From Rhizobium rhododendri (GTDB lineage: Bacteria; Pseudomonadota; Alphaproteobacteria; Rhizobiales; Rhizobiaceae): a DNA stretch of 64,000 nt. Of the stretch, positions 18,301-26,934 are shown one piece after another. The position numbers and the translations under genes were made by a program. The stretch lies in the NCBI RefSeq assembly GCF_007000325.2, contig NZ_CP117267.1, positions 2,604,001 to 2,668,000 on the forward strand. Reading direction: 5' to 3'. Under the pieces are notes generated by a model. That model saw only the letters and a list, made by a program, of their open reading frames with translations, was not told the origin of the DNA and did no database searches. Positions within the stretch are counted from its first letter, which is position 1. Every line of letters starts with the position of its first letter.

Positions 18301-19572
18301 TCAGCCAGCCCTTGTCTCCGCAGCGCGGCGTTGAAAGAGATCATGGAATACCGGGTAGATCTGGCTGCGGTCGCTGACCTTGCGCATCGACAGCACCGGC
18401 CAGCCGGCCGAAATCCGCTCATAGAGCTGCCAGACCGCCGAGCCGGACGAAATCGCCCCGCTGCGCCCTTCGCCGACTTCGAGATAGGCGAAATATTGCG
18501 TCGCCGGCAGAATCCAGTCCTGCATGAGAGCTGCTGTCGTGGTGCTGTCGGAATAGGCGTTGTCCCCATCGGATGCCTGCGCCGCATAGATGTTCCAGTC
18601 GGACGGTGGAAAACGCTCGGTCATGATCCGTCGCATCGCATCCAGCGCGCTCGATACCTGCGTACCGCCCGTGGCGGGGCTGCGGAAGAATGTTTCCTCG
18701 TCGACCTCCTCGGCCGTGTCGGTATGGCGGATGAAGACGATCTCGACGCGCTTGTACTGCCTCGTCAGGAAGATATAGAGCAGCATGTAGAAGCGCTTGG
18801 CGAGATCCTTCATGTGCTCGGACATCGAGCCGGAGACGTCCATCAGGCAGAACATCACCGCCTGGGCGACCGGCCTCGGCTCGTTTTCGAAACGCCGATA
18901 GCGAATGTCGATCGGATCGATATACGGAATGCGCCGCACCCGTGATTCCAGCGCCGACACTTCAGCCTCCAGTGCCAGCCGCCGATCCTCGTCTACGCAA
19001 TCGGCGATCTCGGCATGCAGCATGGCCACCGTCTCCGCCTTCGGCCGGTTAAGCGCAACGCGGCGCATCATGGCCCGCTTCATGGTCCGGTTGATGGCGA
19101 GATTGGAGGGAGAGCCGTTTACGGAATAGCCTGCCCGCACCGGGTTCGGCTGTTCGGATGTGGCGAGCTTTTTCTTGGCCAGATCCGGAAGCTCGAGGTC
19201 GTCGAGGAAGATGTCGAGGAATTCGTCGCGGGTCAGGACGAAGCGGAAGGCATCCTCGCCGTTGCCATCGCCACCGTCGCGCGGCTTGCCTTTTCCGCCC
19301 GGCGGGCGGGAGAGAATATCGCCTTCGATGAAGGTCTTGTTGCCCGGCAGGACGTGTTCGTGGATGCCGGCCGGGCCTTTCCGGAAGTGCGGCTCCTCAG
19401 TGCCCCCAAGGGGAATACTGATCTCGCCGCCTTTGAGAACGTCTTGAATACCGCGGCTTTGCGAGGTCTCGTAGACCGCTTTCTGCACCAGCGCCTTTGC
19501 TCGTCGCAGGAAGCGCTGGCGATTTTCGAGACTCTTGCCGCCTGGATTCAGGCGCCGGTCAACAATGTGCAT
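18301..19572 (-). CDS. yeaH: DUF444 / YeaH-family VWA-like protein (423 aa)
   Basis: Contains the characteristic start MHIVDRRLNPGGKSLENRQRF, a basic N-terminal half, and a von Willebrand A-like domain with a MIDAS motif in CLMDVSGSMSEHMKD followed by FIRHTDTAEEVDEETFF and GGTQVSSAL. It probably works with the PrkA kinase encoded 24 bp upstream, perhaps as a metal-binding scaffold or adaptor (inference; AAA-type ATPases and VWA proteins often pair). A GAGGAG ribosome binding site precedes the ATG. Confidence 0.93.
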   Translation of the reverse strand: MHIVDRRLNPGGKSLENRQRFLRRAKALVQKAVYETSQSRGIQDVLKGGEISIPLGGTEEPHFRKGPAGIHEHVLPGNKTFIEGDILSRPPGGKGKPRDGGDGNGEDAFRFVLTRDEFLDIFLDDLELPDLAKKKLATSEQPNPVRAGYSVNGSPSNLAINRTMKRAMMRRVALNRPKAETVAMLHAEIADCVDEDRRLALEAEVSALESRVRRIPYIDPIDIRYRRFENEPRPVAQAVMFCLMDVSGSMSEHMKDLAKRFYMLLYIFLTRQYKRVEIVFIRHTDTAEEVDEETFFRSPATGGTQVSSALDAMRRIMTERFPPSDWNIYAAQASDGDNAYSDSTTTAALMQDWILPATQYFAYLEVGEGRSGAISSGSAVWQLYERISAGWPVLSMRKVSDRSQIYPVFHDLFQRRAAETRAG

Positions 19573-19596
19573 TCCTACTCCTCTGTTGGGACTAGT

Positions 19597-21543
19597 CTAG
19601 CCTGCCTGTTTGACGCGCATGTACCACTCTACCAACCGGCGAACCTGGCGCTCCGTATAGCCGCGCGAAGTCATGCGCTCGACGAATTGCCCATGCTTCT
19701 TCTCCGTGTCGCCGTCCTTCTTCGAGCCGAAGGAAATCACCGGCAGCAGGTCTTCCACCTGGCTGAACATCCGCTTTTCGATGACTTCGCGGATTTTCTC
19801 GTAACTCGTCCAGGATGGATTCTTGCCGCCATTGCTCGCCCGCGACCGCAGGCAGAATTTTACCACCTCGTTGCGGAAATCTTTCGGGTTGGCGATCCCG
19901 GCAGGCTTTTCGATCTTGGTCAGTTCCTGGTTGAGCAGATCCCTGTCCAGCATCTGGCCGGTATCCGGATCCTTGAAATCGACATCCTCGATCCAGGCAT
20001 CGGCATAGTCCACATAGCGGTCGAAAAGGTTCTGGCCGTAGTCGCCATAGGATTCGAGATAGGCCTTTTGGATCTCGTGTCCGATGAATTCCGCGTAGCG
20101 CGGCGCCAGCTCCCCTTTGATATACTCCATATACTGCTTCTCGACCTCGGCCGGCAGTTGCTCCCGCCGGATCGACTGTTCGATGACATACATCAGATGC
20201 ACCGGGTCGGCCGCGATCTCTGTCGTATCGTGGTTGAACGTCGCCGCCAGAACCTTGAAGGCAAAGCGCGTCGAGACGCCGTCCATGCCCTCGTCGACGC
20301 CGGCTGTGTCCCGATATTCCTGCACGCTGCGGGCCCGGGGGTCCGTTTCCTTGACGCTCTCGCCATCGTAGACGCGAAGCTTGGAAAACGGCGTCGAGTT
20401 TTCATGCCGCGTCAGCCGCGACAGAACCGTGAAGCGCGCCAGGGTTTCCAGCGTCGACGGCGCGCAAGGCGCCTGGCTAAGCTCGGACTCCTCGATCAGC
20501 TTCTCGTAGATCTTCTGCTCTTCCGTGACCCGCAGGCAATAGGGCACCTTAACGACGCAGATACGATCGATGAAGGCCTCGTTGTTCTTGTTGGCCTTGA
20601 AGGTCTGCCACTCCGCCTCGTTGGAGTGGGCCAGAATGACGCCTGAGAACGGGATGGCGCCGATATTCTCGGTGCCAATGTAATTGCCCTCCTGCGTCGC
20701 CGTCAGCAGCGGATGCAGCATCTTGATCGGCGCCTTGAACATTTCAACAAATTCAAGCACGCCCTGGTTGGCGCGGTTGAGGCCGCCGGAATAGCTGTAG
20801 GCGTCGGCATCGCTCTGGGCGAGGCTCTCGAGCTTGCGGATATCGACCTTGCCGACGAGCGAGGAGATATCCTGGTTGTTCTCGTCGCCAGGCTCGGTCT
20901 TGGCGATGGCGATCTGGCGCAGCCGCGACGGCTGCATCTTCACCACCTTGAAGCGCGAGATATCGCCGCCGAATTCTTCCAGCCGCTTCAGGCACCAGGG
21001 GCTCATCAGCCCTGTCAGCCTTCGCTTCGGAATACCGTAGCGTTCCTGCAGCATGTCGCCCATCGCAGCCGGATCGAACAGGCTGAGCGGGCTTTCGAAA
21101 ACCGGGCTGAGTTCGTTGCCGGCCTTCAGCACGTAAATGGGATGGACCTCCATCAGCGCCTTCAGCCGTTCGGCCAGCGACGACTTGCCGCCACCGACAG
21201 GGCCGAGCAGGTAGAGGATCTGCTTGCGCTCTTCCAACCCTTGCGCCGCATGGCGGAAGAAGGCGACGATTCGCTCGATCGTCTCTTCCATCCCGTAGAA
21301 GCCCTCGAAGGCGGGATAGGTCCGGATGGTGCGGTTCAGGAAGATACGCCCAAGGCGGGAGTCCCTCGACGTGTCTACAAACTGTGGTTCACCCATCGCG
21401 GCAAGTAGTCGCTCTGCCGCATTGGCATACATCAGTGGTTCGCCCTTGCAGGCTTCCAGGTATTCAGAGAAAGACATCTCGACTTCGCGCCGCGCTTCAA
21501 AGGAACGGGCGAAGGTGTTGAATAGTACATCCGTGTTGTACAT
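19597..21543 (-). CDS. prkA: PrkA-family serine protein kinase, YeaG-like (648 aa)
   Basis: AAA-type N-terminal domain with Walker A GPVGGGKS (residues 114-121), preceded by the family block FYGMEETIERIVAFFRHAAQG, and a C-terminal PrkA kinase-like domain. It contains the signature LAHSNEAEWQTFKANKNNEAF. Length matches E. coli YeaG (about 644 aa). First gene of the prkA-yeaH-spoVR operon; in E. coli the homologues help during prolonged nitrogen starvation and general stress. Its promoter must lie in the 373-bp region upstream (21544-21916). Confidence 0.95.
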   Translation of the reverse strand: MYNTDVLFNTFARSFEARREVEMSFSEYLEACKGEPLMYANAAERLLAAMGEPQFVDTSRDSRLGRIFLNRTIRTYPAFEGFYGMEETIERIVAFFRHAAQGLEERKQILYLLGPVGGGKSSLAERLKALMEVHPIYVLKAGNELSPVFESPLSLFDPAAMGDMLQERYGIPKRRLTGLMSPWCLKRLEEFGGDISRFKVVKMQPSRLRQIAIAKTEPGDENNQDISSLVGKVDIRKLESLAQSDADAYSYSGGLNRANQGVLEFVEMFKAPIKMLHPLLTATQEGNYIGTENIGAIPFSGVILAHSNEAEWQTFKANKNNEAFIDRICVVKVPYCLRVTEEQKIYEKLIEESELSQAPCAPSTLETLARFTVLSRLTRHENSTPFSKLRVYDGESVKETDPRARSVQEYRDTAGVDEGMDGVSTRFAFKVLAATFNHDTTEIAADPVHLMYVIEQSIRREQLPAEVEKQYMEYIKGELAPRYAEFIGHEIQKAYLESYGDYGQNLFDRYVDYADAWIEDVDFKDPDTGQMLDRDLLNQELTKIEKPAGIANPKDFRNEVVKFCLRSRASNGGKNPSWTSYEKIREVIEKRMFSQVEDLLPVISFGSKKDGDTEKKHGQFVERMTSRGYTERQVRRLVEWYMRVKQAG

Positions 21544-21732
21544 GGCGCCTCATCGAGGTTGCTATTGCAAATACGCCTGGTCAGCTGGATAACAATCCGC
21601 TGTATTCATATTTCGGTGACGTTTCTATGAAAGTGAAATGCGACCGTGAATCAAATGCTACGCTTGATTCGGCAATGCAGCAATATCCGAGGCAATCCCA
21701 AGTCACCGATTTAATGATAAAGATGCTCAGGG

Positions 21733-21897
21733 TTGCGTAATAATGAATGCGAATATACCTGAAGTGGCGGATGTGAGTGTATGGTACTCAAGCGATATGC
21801 GCCATAAAACCGGTACCAAGCCATTGATTTCATAACAATCAATGCGAGTGGCACCGATAGCGGACGGCAAAATTGCCACATGCCGTCCGATTTTTTT
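21733..21897 (+). ncRNA. Candidate small RNA ending in an orphan terminator
   Basis: The 373 bp between prkA and the aldehyde dehydrogenase gene (both minus strand) contain no coding frame of note. On the plus strand there are two successive hairpins: CATTGATT paired with AATCAATG (21822-21829 with 21837-21844) and the terminator stem at 21861-21889 with seven T's. No plus-strand gene ends here, so the terminator has no protein-coding client. The 5' end is not defined; a weak TTGCGT/TATACC pair (21733-21759, spacing only 15) is a possible promoter. The region must also hold the prkA promoter on the minus strand. Confidence 0.4.
21861..21897 (+). terminator. Rho-independent terminator without a coding gene upstream
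   Basis: A perfect 9-bp GC-rich stem (21861-21869 with 21881-21889), 11-nt loop, then A and seven T's on the plus strand. On the minus strand the stem is followed by mixed sequence, so it is not a good terminator for the aldehyde dehydrogenase gene. Confidence 0.8.
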
Positions 21898-21916
21898 CCA
21901 CAGAGCCCGTTTGTTA

Positions 21917-23356
21917 TCAGGCGTTCATCTGGGAGATGAGGCGCGTTTCCAGATAGGAATCCACCGCCTCTGAGCCGCCTTCCGTGCCATAGCCGGAATC
22001 CTTCATGCCGCCGAACGGCACTTCCGGAATGGAAAGGCCGTTGTGGTTGATGGTCAGCATGCCTGCTTCCATCCGCTGTCCCAGCGCATGCACCGTGCCG
22101 ACTGACGTTGTGAAAGCATACGAGGCAAGCCCGAACGGCAGGCGGTTTGCCTCGGTGATCGCATCGTCGACAGTCGCGAAACGATTGATGATGGCGACGG
22201 GACCGAAGGGCTCCTCGTTCATGATGCGCGCATGGATGGGCACGTCGGTGATGACGGTCGGCTCGAAGAAATTGCCTTCGTTGCCGATCCTGCGGCCGCC
22301 GGTGCGCAGCGTCGCGCCCTGCGACACGGCATCGTTGATCAGCGCTTCCAGCGCCGGGATCCGCCGCTCGTTGGCAAGCGGCCCCATCTGCACGTCTGCC
22401 TCGAGCCCGTTGCCGACCTTGATCGCCTTGGCGGCGGCAACAAACCCATCAGTGAACTGGTCCATCACGCCGTTCTGCACGAGGAAACGCGTCGGCGCGA
22501 CGCAGACCTGGCCGGCATTGCGGAACTTCGCCAGCGACGACACTTCGATGGCCTTGGCGATATCGGCGTCATCGAAGACGATTGCCGGCGCGTGCCCGCC
22601 GAGTTCCATCGTCGCCCGCTTCATGTGCAGGCCGGCAAGCGAGGCCAGTTGTTTGCCGATGGGGGTGGAGCCGGTAAACGAGATCTTGCGGATGACGGGG
22701 TGCGGGATGAGATATTCGGAGATCTCTGCCGGCACGCCATAGACGAGGTTGACGACTCCGGCCGGCATGCCCGCGTCGGCAAAGGCGCGGATCAACTCGG
22801 CCGGCGAGGCCGGCGTCTCCTCGGGCGCCTTGATGATGATCGAACACCCGGTCGCAACCGCTGCCGACAGCTTACGGACGATCTGATTGATGGGGAAATT
22901 CCAGGGCGTGAAGGCCGCAACCGGGCCGACCGGCTGCTTGATCGTCATCTGCAGCACGCCGGTGTGGCGCGCCGGGATGATCTGGCCATAAGTGCGGCGC
23001 GCCTCTTCGGCAAACCAGTCGATGGTATCGGCAGCCCCGAGCGTTTCCGCCAACGACTGCGCCAACGGCTTGCCCTGTTCACGCGTCATCACCCAGGCGA
23101 TCATGTCCTTGCGCTCGCGCAGGAGATCGGCCGCACGACGCATGATCTTCGAGCGCTCGAAGGCAGATGTATCGCGCCAGACCTTGAAGCCCTTGTCGGC
23201 CGCCGCCAGCGCAAGATCCAGATCGGCGCGCTCCGCATGGGCGATCTGCCCGATGGTCTGGCCGGTCGCGGGGTCGCTGACAGGGATCGTCTTCTTCGAA
23301 AGCGCATCGCGCCATTCGCCATCGATGAAGAGTTTGACGTCGGGATAGGTATGCAT
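21917..23356 (-). CDS. NAD(P)-dependent aldehyde dehydrogenase, succinate-semialdehyde type (479 aa)
   Basis: ALDH superfamily enzyme oxidising an aldehyde to its acid. Visible are [13 protein letters not shown] (about 151-163), the cofactor-loop [11 protein letters not shown], general base E251 in ELGGHAP and catalytic C285 in [10 protein letters not shown]. Length and segment pattern resemble GabD-type succinate-semialdehyde dehydrogenases, but related aldehyde dehydrogenases share these features, so I give no symbol. It is monocistronic and divergent from the BA14K gene; a 12-bp tandem repeat lies between them. Confidence 0.88.
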   Translation of the reverse strand: MHTYPDVKLFIDGEWRDALSKKTIPVSDPATGQTIGQIAHAERADLDLALAAADKGFKVWRDTSAFERSKIMRRAADLLRERKDMIAWVMTREQGKPLAQSLAETLGAADTIDWFAEEARRTYGQIIPARHTGVLQMTIKQPVGPVAAFTPWNFPINQIVRKLSAAVATGCSIIIKAPEETPASPAELIRAFADAGMPAGVVNLVYGVPAEISEYLIPHPVIRKISFTGSTPIGKQLASLAGLHMKRATMELGGHAPAIVFDDADIAKAIEVSSLAKFRNAGQVCVAPTRFLVQNGVMDQFTDGFVAAAKAIKVGNGLEADVQMGPLANERRIPALEALINDAVSQGATLRTGGRRIGNEGNFFEPTVITDVPIHARIMNEEPFGPVAIINRFATVDDAITEANRLPFGLASYAFTTSVGTVHALGQRMEAGMLTINHNGLSIPEVPFGGMKDSGYGTEGGSEAVDSYLETRLISQMNA

Positions 23357-23495
23357 GGGGAACCTCTTTGGATGATCAGGCCGGCTTTCAGCAGATGCCG
23401 CAGGAAGCGGCGGTGCGACAAGCCTCCAACCGACCGGCGTCGATCGATAATGCTTTTATGGGAGCGCTGTACATGGTGTCAACGACGGCACAATT

Positions 23496-23530
23496 CCAGC
23501 CACTGGTCCAGCCACTGGTCCTGCCACTGG
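23496..23530. repeat. Three tandem copies of a 12-bp repeat
   Basis: CCAGCCACTGGT occurs at 23496-23507 and 23508-23519, with a third near-copy (one change, last base missing) at 23520-23530. Each unit holds CCA(G)/CTGG partial symmetry. The array sits in the divergent promoter region between the aldehyde dehydrogenase (starts 23356) and BA14K (starts 23619) genes. Confidence 0.8.
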
Positions 23531-23618
23531 CGGCACCAGCCGAGGATCACGAAAACGCGAACAACTCTGGATTTCATTAGAAGAAGCGCCATATTCGTCT
23601 CACAAAAGGAGCGAGAAC

Positions 23619-24029
23619 ATGAAAAGACTAGCAATTATCGCGGTGTCGCTGATGACGGCATTCACCGCCATCACGCCTGCCGAAGCATTCCCCGTATCCG
23701 CTGCGCCGGTAGCCACGATCCAGAATTCGGATGTCGTGAACGTGCAATACAGCGAGTACAGGCACCATGGACGCCGAAACGGCGATCGGCGCAATTACTA
23801 TCGCGGCCGCGGCCATGATCGCCGCTATGACCGCGGCTACCGTCGCCACAACAACACGGGCGCCATCATTGGCGGCCTCGCAGCCGGCGCCATCATCGGC
23901 GGCATCGTTGCCGGCTCCCGCTCGAACGGCAGCTCCCATGCCCAGTCCTGCGCCAACCGCTACAGAACATACCGCGCTTCGGACAACACGTATCAGCCGA
24001 ACAGCGGCCCACGGGTGCAGTGCCGGTAA
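23619..24029 (+). CDS. BA14K family exported protein (136 aa)
   Basis: Signal peptide (MKRLAIIAVSLMTAFTAITPAEA) followed by an Arg/Tyr/His/Gly-rich low-complexity segment (about 46-77), a glycine-rich hydrophobic span (GAIIGGLAAGAIIGGIVAG), and the BA14K C-terminal module CANRYRTYRASDNTY...VQC with two cysteines. BA14K-type proteins are typical of Rhizobiales; the Brucella member is an immunogenic, lectin-like surface protein. An AAAGGAGCG ribosome binding site precedes the ATG, and a strong terminator follows. Confidence 0.9.
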   Translation: MKRLAIIAVSLMTAFTAITPAEAFPVSAAPVATIQNSDVVNVQYSEYRHHGRRNGDRRNYYRGRGHDRRYDRGYRRHNNTGAIIGGLAAGAIIGGIVAGSRSNGSSHAQSCANRYRTYRASDNTYQPNSGPRVQCR

Positions 24030-24063
24030 GCTATCGGTTCGATTGAGTTTGTGTGATGTTAGG

Positions 24064-24095
24064 CCGCCCGTGACGAGAGTTGCGGGCGGTTTTTT
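24064..24095 (+). terminator. Rho-independent terminator after the BA14K gene
   Basis: CCGCCCG (24064-24070) pairs with CGGGCGG (24083-24089) and is followed directly by six T's. Confidence 0.9.
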
Positions 24096-24120
24096 GTGTT
24101 TAAATACAAGTAGACGCGTA

Positions 24121-24375
24121 CTAAGCGTAGCGCAGGTGGAAATAGCGCTTCCCAATTTTTAGGACTTCACCATCTCGTACCATTAAACCAAGAACCGCAT
24201 GAGACAGGAAATTTTTGCCCGTCTCTTTACCGTCGACAAGGGAGGAATGGGACTGCAAATCCAACGCATTCGCCATGTCGGTATTTGTTGCGCCCTGCGG
24301 CTTTTCTTCCAAGTGACCACGGATAGCGGCTTTCAACATATTCAAGCCCGCGATGGCATCTTCTTTTGGCGTCAT
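24121..24375 (-). CDS. Small hypothetical protein, possible winged-helix fold (84 aa)
   Basis: No family recognised. The predicted pattern is a helix (EDAIAGLNMLKAAIRGHLEE), a helix-turn-helix-like segment (TNTDMANALDL), another helix (NFLSHAVLGLMVRDGEV) and a C-terminal beta hairpin (LKIGKRYFHLRYA), which together would suit a small winged-helix protein. An AAAGGA ribosome binding site precedes the ATG. The gene and the 100 bp before it are more AT-rich than the neighbourhood, and it sits directly downstream of tRNA-Phe, a usual integration site. It could be a small acquired gene. Confidence 0.6.
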   Translation of the reverse strand: MTPKEDAIAGLNMLKAAIRGHLEEKPQGATNTDMANALDLQSHSSLVDGKETGKNFLSHAVLGLMVRDGEVLKIGKRYFHLRYA

Positions 24376-24475
24376 GAATCAATCCTTTGAAATAGACTGA
24401 ATAACACGTCCGCCAAAAACGCTCTAAACATAAATTTATCGCGGTAGAATCGTCCAAATTTATTGAGAAATTTGA

Positions 24476-24551
24476 TGGTGCCCGGAGGCGGATTTGAACC
24501 ACCGACACGCGGATTTTCAATCCGCTGCTCTACCAACTGAGCTATCCGGGC
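24476..24551 (-). tRNA. tRNA-Phe (GAA)
   Basis: 76 nt with encoded CCA. Acceptor stem GCCCGGA pairs with TCCGGGC, the D arm has AGCTCAGTTGGTAGAGC, the anticodon loop TTGAAAA reads GAA, and the T arm has GGTTCAAATCC. Confidence 0.97.
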
Positions 24552-24624
24552 ATACCTGCTTCATCCCGAAGGATTTGCCTCGCTTGGAGGCTTGGGGAGC
24601 TTGGTTTTCCCCGGAAGCGTGGGC

Positions 24625-24652
24625 GTTATAACATCTTGTTCGGCCATGTCCA
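24625..24652 (-). promoter_or_regulatory. Candidate tRNA-Phe promoter
   Basis: On the minus strand TGGACA (24652-24647) and TATAAC (24630-24625) are 16 nt apart, about 74 nt upstream of the mature tRNA 5' end. Confidence 0.45.
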
Positions 24653-24744
24653 GCATCAATCGCTACTTTTTCGACAGGAAATGCAAGACCGGTAATTGTC
24701 GAACGTCCTCAATGCCTTGCCGTTCGTTTCCGACAGGTTTGTGA

Positions 24745-24957
24745 CTATTCCTCGTCCTCGTAGTCAGCCTTTGTCTCGTCGTCGGCAACCGGAATGGCAT
24801 AGGAACCGCTCAGCCAGCGCGACAGGTCCATCTCGCGGCAGCGGTCCGAACAGAAGGGATAATGTTCGCGCATCGACGGCCGGCCGCATTCGGCGCAGGC
24901 GCGCGGCTTGCGCAGGGGCTCGACCTTGGCGCCGAGCTTAATCTCGTTTTCCGACAT
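24745..24957 (-). CDS. yacG: DNA gyrase inhibitor YacG, zinc-binding (70 aa)
   Basis: Small zinc protein with a Cys4 site: CAECGRP and, 16 residues on, CSDRC. In E. coli YacG binds GyrB and inhibits gyrase. The acidic tail (ETKADYEDEE) is typical of rhizobial members. Last gene of the infA-maf-yacG block, 3 bp after maf. Confidence 0.9.
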   Translation of the reverse strand: MSENEIKLGAKVEPLRKPRACAECGRPSMREHYPFCSDRCREMDLSRWLSGSYAIPVADDETKADYEDEE

Positions 24958-24960
24958 GGA

Positions 24961-25581
24961 TCATCCTTCCTGCCAATGGGCGTGAACGTCGAATCCTTCG
25001 CCTGAAAGCAGCAGCATGGTCTCGTAGAGCGGCAGCCCGACGACATTCGTGTAGGAGCCGACCAGTTTCTGGACGAAACCGCCCGCCAGCCCCTGAATGG
25101 CATAGGCGCCTGCCTTGCCGCGCCACTGGCCGGAGGCCAGATAGAATTCCATGTCGTTGCCCGAAAGCCGCTTGAAGCGGACCTTCGTCTCGACGACCTT
25201 CTGGCGCATCTTGCGATCAGGCGTAATCAGGCAGATCCCGGTATAGACAGTGTGGCTGCGGCCCGAAAGCAGGTGCAGCGCCGCCGATGCTTCCTCGACG
25301 AATTCCGCCTTCGGCAAAATGCGCCGCCCGACGGCCACCACCGTGTCGGCCGATAGAAGATAGCTTCCCTGCCATGCGACGTCGCCCTTCAGCGCGGCAT
25401 AGGCAGCCTCCCCCTTTTCAGCCGACAGACGACGGGCCAGCGAGCGCGGATGCTCGGCCTTTTTAGGAGTCTCGTCGATATCCATCGGCATGAGGCGCGC
25501 GGGTTCGATGCCCGCCTGGTGCAGGAGATCAACGCGGCGCGGCGAACCGGAAGCCAGTATCAACGAATGTTTCAGCGCCAT
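24961..25581 (-). CDS. maf: Maf-family nucleotide pyrophosphatase (206 aa)
   Basis: House-cleaning nucleoside triphosphate pyrophosphatase. The family start [13 protein letters not shown] (about 7-19) with the substrate loop SxSPRR is present, as is SADTVVAVG with the catalytic aspartate, followed by [10 protein letters not shown] and [10 protein letters not shown]. It is 53 bp downstream of infA and 3 bp before yacG on the minus strand, the usual alphaproteobacterial arrangement. Confidence 0.93.
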   Translation of the reverse strand: MALKHSLILASGSPRRVDLLHQAGIEPARLMPMDIDETPKKAEHPRSLARRLSAEKGEAAYAALKGDVAWQGSYLLSADTVVAVGRRILPKAEFVEEASAALHLLSGRSHTVYTGICLITPDRKMRQKVVETKVRFKRLSGNDMEFYLASGQWRGKAGAYAIQGLAGGFVQKLVGSYTNVVGLPLYETMLLLSGEGFDVHAHWQEG

Positions 25582-25634
25582 AAAACCTCGACGTCAGCGG
25601 GAAGACGGGGGAGCCGGCGTCAGAACCCGCCGGA

Positions 25635-25853
25635 CTACTTGAAGCGGTAGGTGATGCGGCCCTTGGTCAGATCGTAGGGAGTCATTTCCACCAGAACCTT
25701 GTCGCCAGCCAGAACGCGGATACGGTTCTTGCGCATGCGGCCCGCCGTGTGGGCGATGATTTCGTGTTCGTTTTCGAGCTTGACGCGGAACGTTGCGTTC
25801 GGCAGCAATTCGGTCACGACACCGGGAAATTCGAGGACTTCTTCTTTAGGCAT
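25635..25853 (-). CDS. infA: Translation initiation factor IF-1 (72 aa)
   Basis: Complete S1/OB-fold IF-1: [21 protein letters not shown], the conserved [20 protein letters not shown] and the terminal [12 protein letters not shown]. Binds the 30S A site during initiation. A GGAAGAA ribosome binding site precedes the ATG. The 118 bp upstream may carry an extra promoter inside the murA-yacG block. Confidence 0.98.
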   Translation of the reverse strand: MPKEEVLEFPGVVTELLPNATFRVKLENEHEIIAHTAGRMRKNRIRVLAGDKVLVEMTPYDLTKGRITYRFK

Positions 25854-25971
25854 GTAAGACGGTTCTTCCTGTCGTTTGACGCCGGGGCTGATGCCGCCGG
25901 AAAATTTGCGCGGAAACTACACAATCGACGCGGTCTTGTGAACCTCGTTGATCAGGCTTTCTGCATTTGTT

Positions 25972-26451
25972 TCATGCCGATTGCGCGGCAATTCCATTTC
26001 GCCGGGCCAGCCGGCTGTCGATCAGCCCGTACAGATGGTCGCGCACGCCACGATAGGCTTCGACGATCTGTTCGCGCGTTCCGGATATAACCGTTGGATC
26101 GAAGGTTGGCCAGTAGATGACCTCGACCGCCTGCGACCGCGTCAGTTCCAGCGCCGTGTGGTGGGCTTCCGGCGAGAGCGTGATGATAAGATCGAAGAAG
26201 TCGTCTTCCAGCTGCTCCAGCGTTTGCGGCTGGTGGCGACCGAGATCGAGGCCTATTTCGTCGAGCACCGCATCCACGAAGGCATTCCGCTCGCCGGCCC
26301 TAACGCCAGCCGACATGATATAGGTGCCCGATGGCAGAATGCTACGGGCGATGGCTTCCGCCATGGGCGAGCGGATCGAATTCATCCCGCACATGAACAG
26401 CAAGGCCTTGGGCGTATGGCTTGGCGTCGGAAAGCGATCCTGCGTTTCCAT
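25972..26451 (-). CDS. Low-molecular-weight protein tyrosine phosphatase family protein (159 aa)
   Basis: The phosphate-binding loop C(X)5R is present as CGMNSIRS with C21 and R27, followed by the typical PMAEAIAR helix. A later segment DPTVISG, with an aspartate in the position of the general acid, matches the family. It may be a phosphatase or an arsenate-reductase-like protein; sequence alone does not decide. It lies 6 bp after the UPF0262 gene, as in many Rhizobiales. Confidence 0.85.
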   Translation of the reverse strand: METQDRFPTPSHTPKALLFMCGMNSIRSPMAEAIARSILPSGTYIMSAGVRAGERNAFVDAVLDEIGLDLGRHQPQTLEQLEDDFFDLIITLSPEAHHTALELTRSQAVEVIYWPTFDPTVISGTREQIVEAYRGVRDHLYGLIDSRLARRNGIAAQSA

Positions 26452-26457
26452 TGGCGC

Positions 26458-26931
26458 TTAACCCCGCCAGTAGAGAACGCAGACGAGCGTGAAAAGCCGT
26501 CGCGATGTGTTGAAGTCGATGTCGATCTTGCCTTTCAAGCGGTCGCTCAGCGTCTGCGACCCTTCGTTGTGGATACTGCGGCGACCCATGTCGATGGCCT
26601 CGATACGGCTCGGCGTTGCCGACCGGATCGCCTCGTAGTAGCTCTCGCAGACCAGGAAGTAGTCCTTGACGATGCGCCGGAATGGCGTCAGCGACAGGAT
26701 ATGCGTGGCGACCTGGGGCTCGCCTTCGGCACTGATATCCAGCACGAGCTTGGAATCCAGCAACGACAGTTTCAGGCTGTAGGGCCCACCGGCATGACCG
26801 ATCGGCTGAAAGAAATTTTCCTCGACCAGGTCGAAAATGGCAACGGCGCGCTCGTGTTCGACGTCAGGGCTGGCGCGGCCGATCGTATCGTCGAGGACCA
26901 CATCGGTCAGCCGGAAGTCGCCCGCCGCCAT
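26458..26931 (-). CDS. UPF0262 family protein (157 aa)
   Basis: Conserved alphaproteobacterial protein of unknown function. Family segments include [43 protein letters not shown] and [13 protein letters not shown]. No signal peptide or membrane span. It begins 3 bp after hisD, which is the usual arrangement and suggests translational coupling. Confidence 0.88.
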   Translation of the reverse strand: MAAGDFRLTDVVLDDTIGRASPDVEHERAVAIFDLVEENFFQPIGHAGGPYSLKLSLLDSKLVLDISAEGEPQVATHILSLTPFRRIVKDYFLVCESYYEAIRSATPSRIEAIDMGRRSIHNEGSQTLSDRLKGKIDIDFNTSRRLFTLVCVLYWRG

Positions 26932-26934
26932 CGC

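Noticed and set aside
19015..20646. 543-codon plus-strand open frame
   Set aside because: Antisense to prkA and yeaH, which have clear motifs.
21681..21686. CAATAT as -10 box for the candidate sRNA, with CTTGAT at 21663
   Set aside because: Spacing is only 12 bp, too short for a sigma-70 type promoter.
21861..21897. Terminator of the aldehyde dehydrogenase gene
   Set aside because: On the minus strand the stem is not followed by T's; the T tract is on the plus strand.
24227..24520. 97-codon minus-strand frame
   Set aside because: Runs through the 3' half of tRNA-Phe and the small gene at 24121-24375 in another frame.
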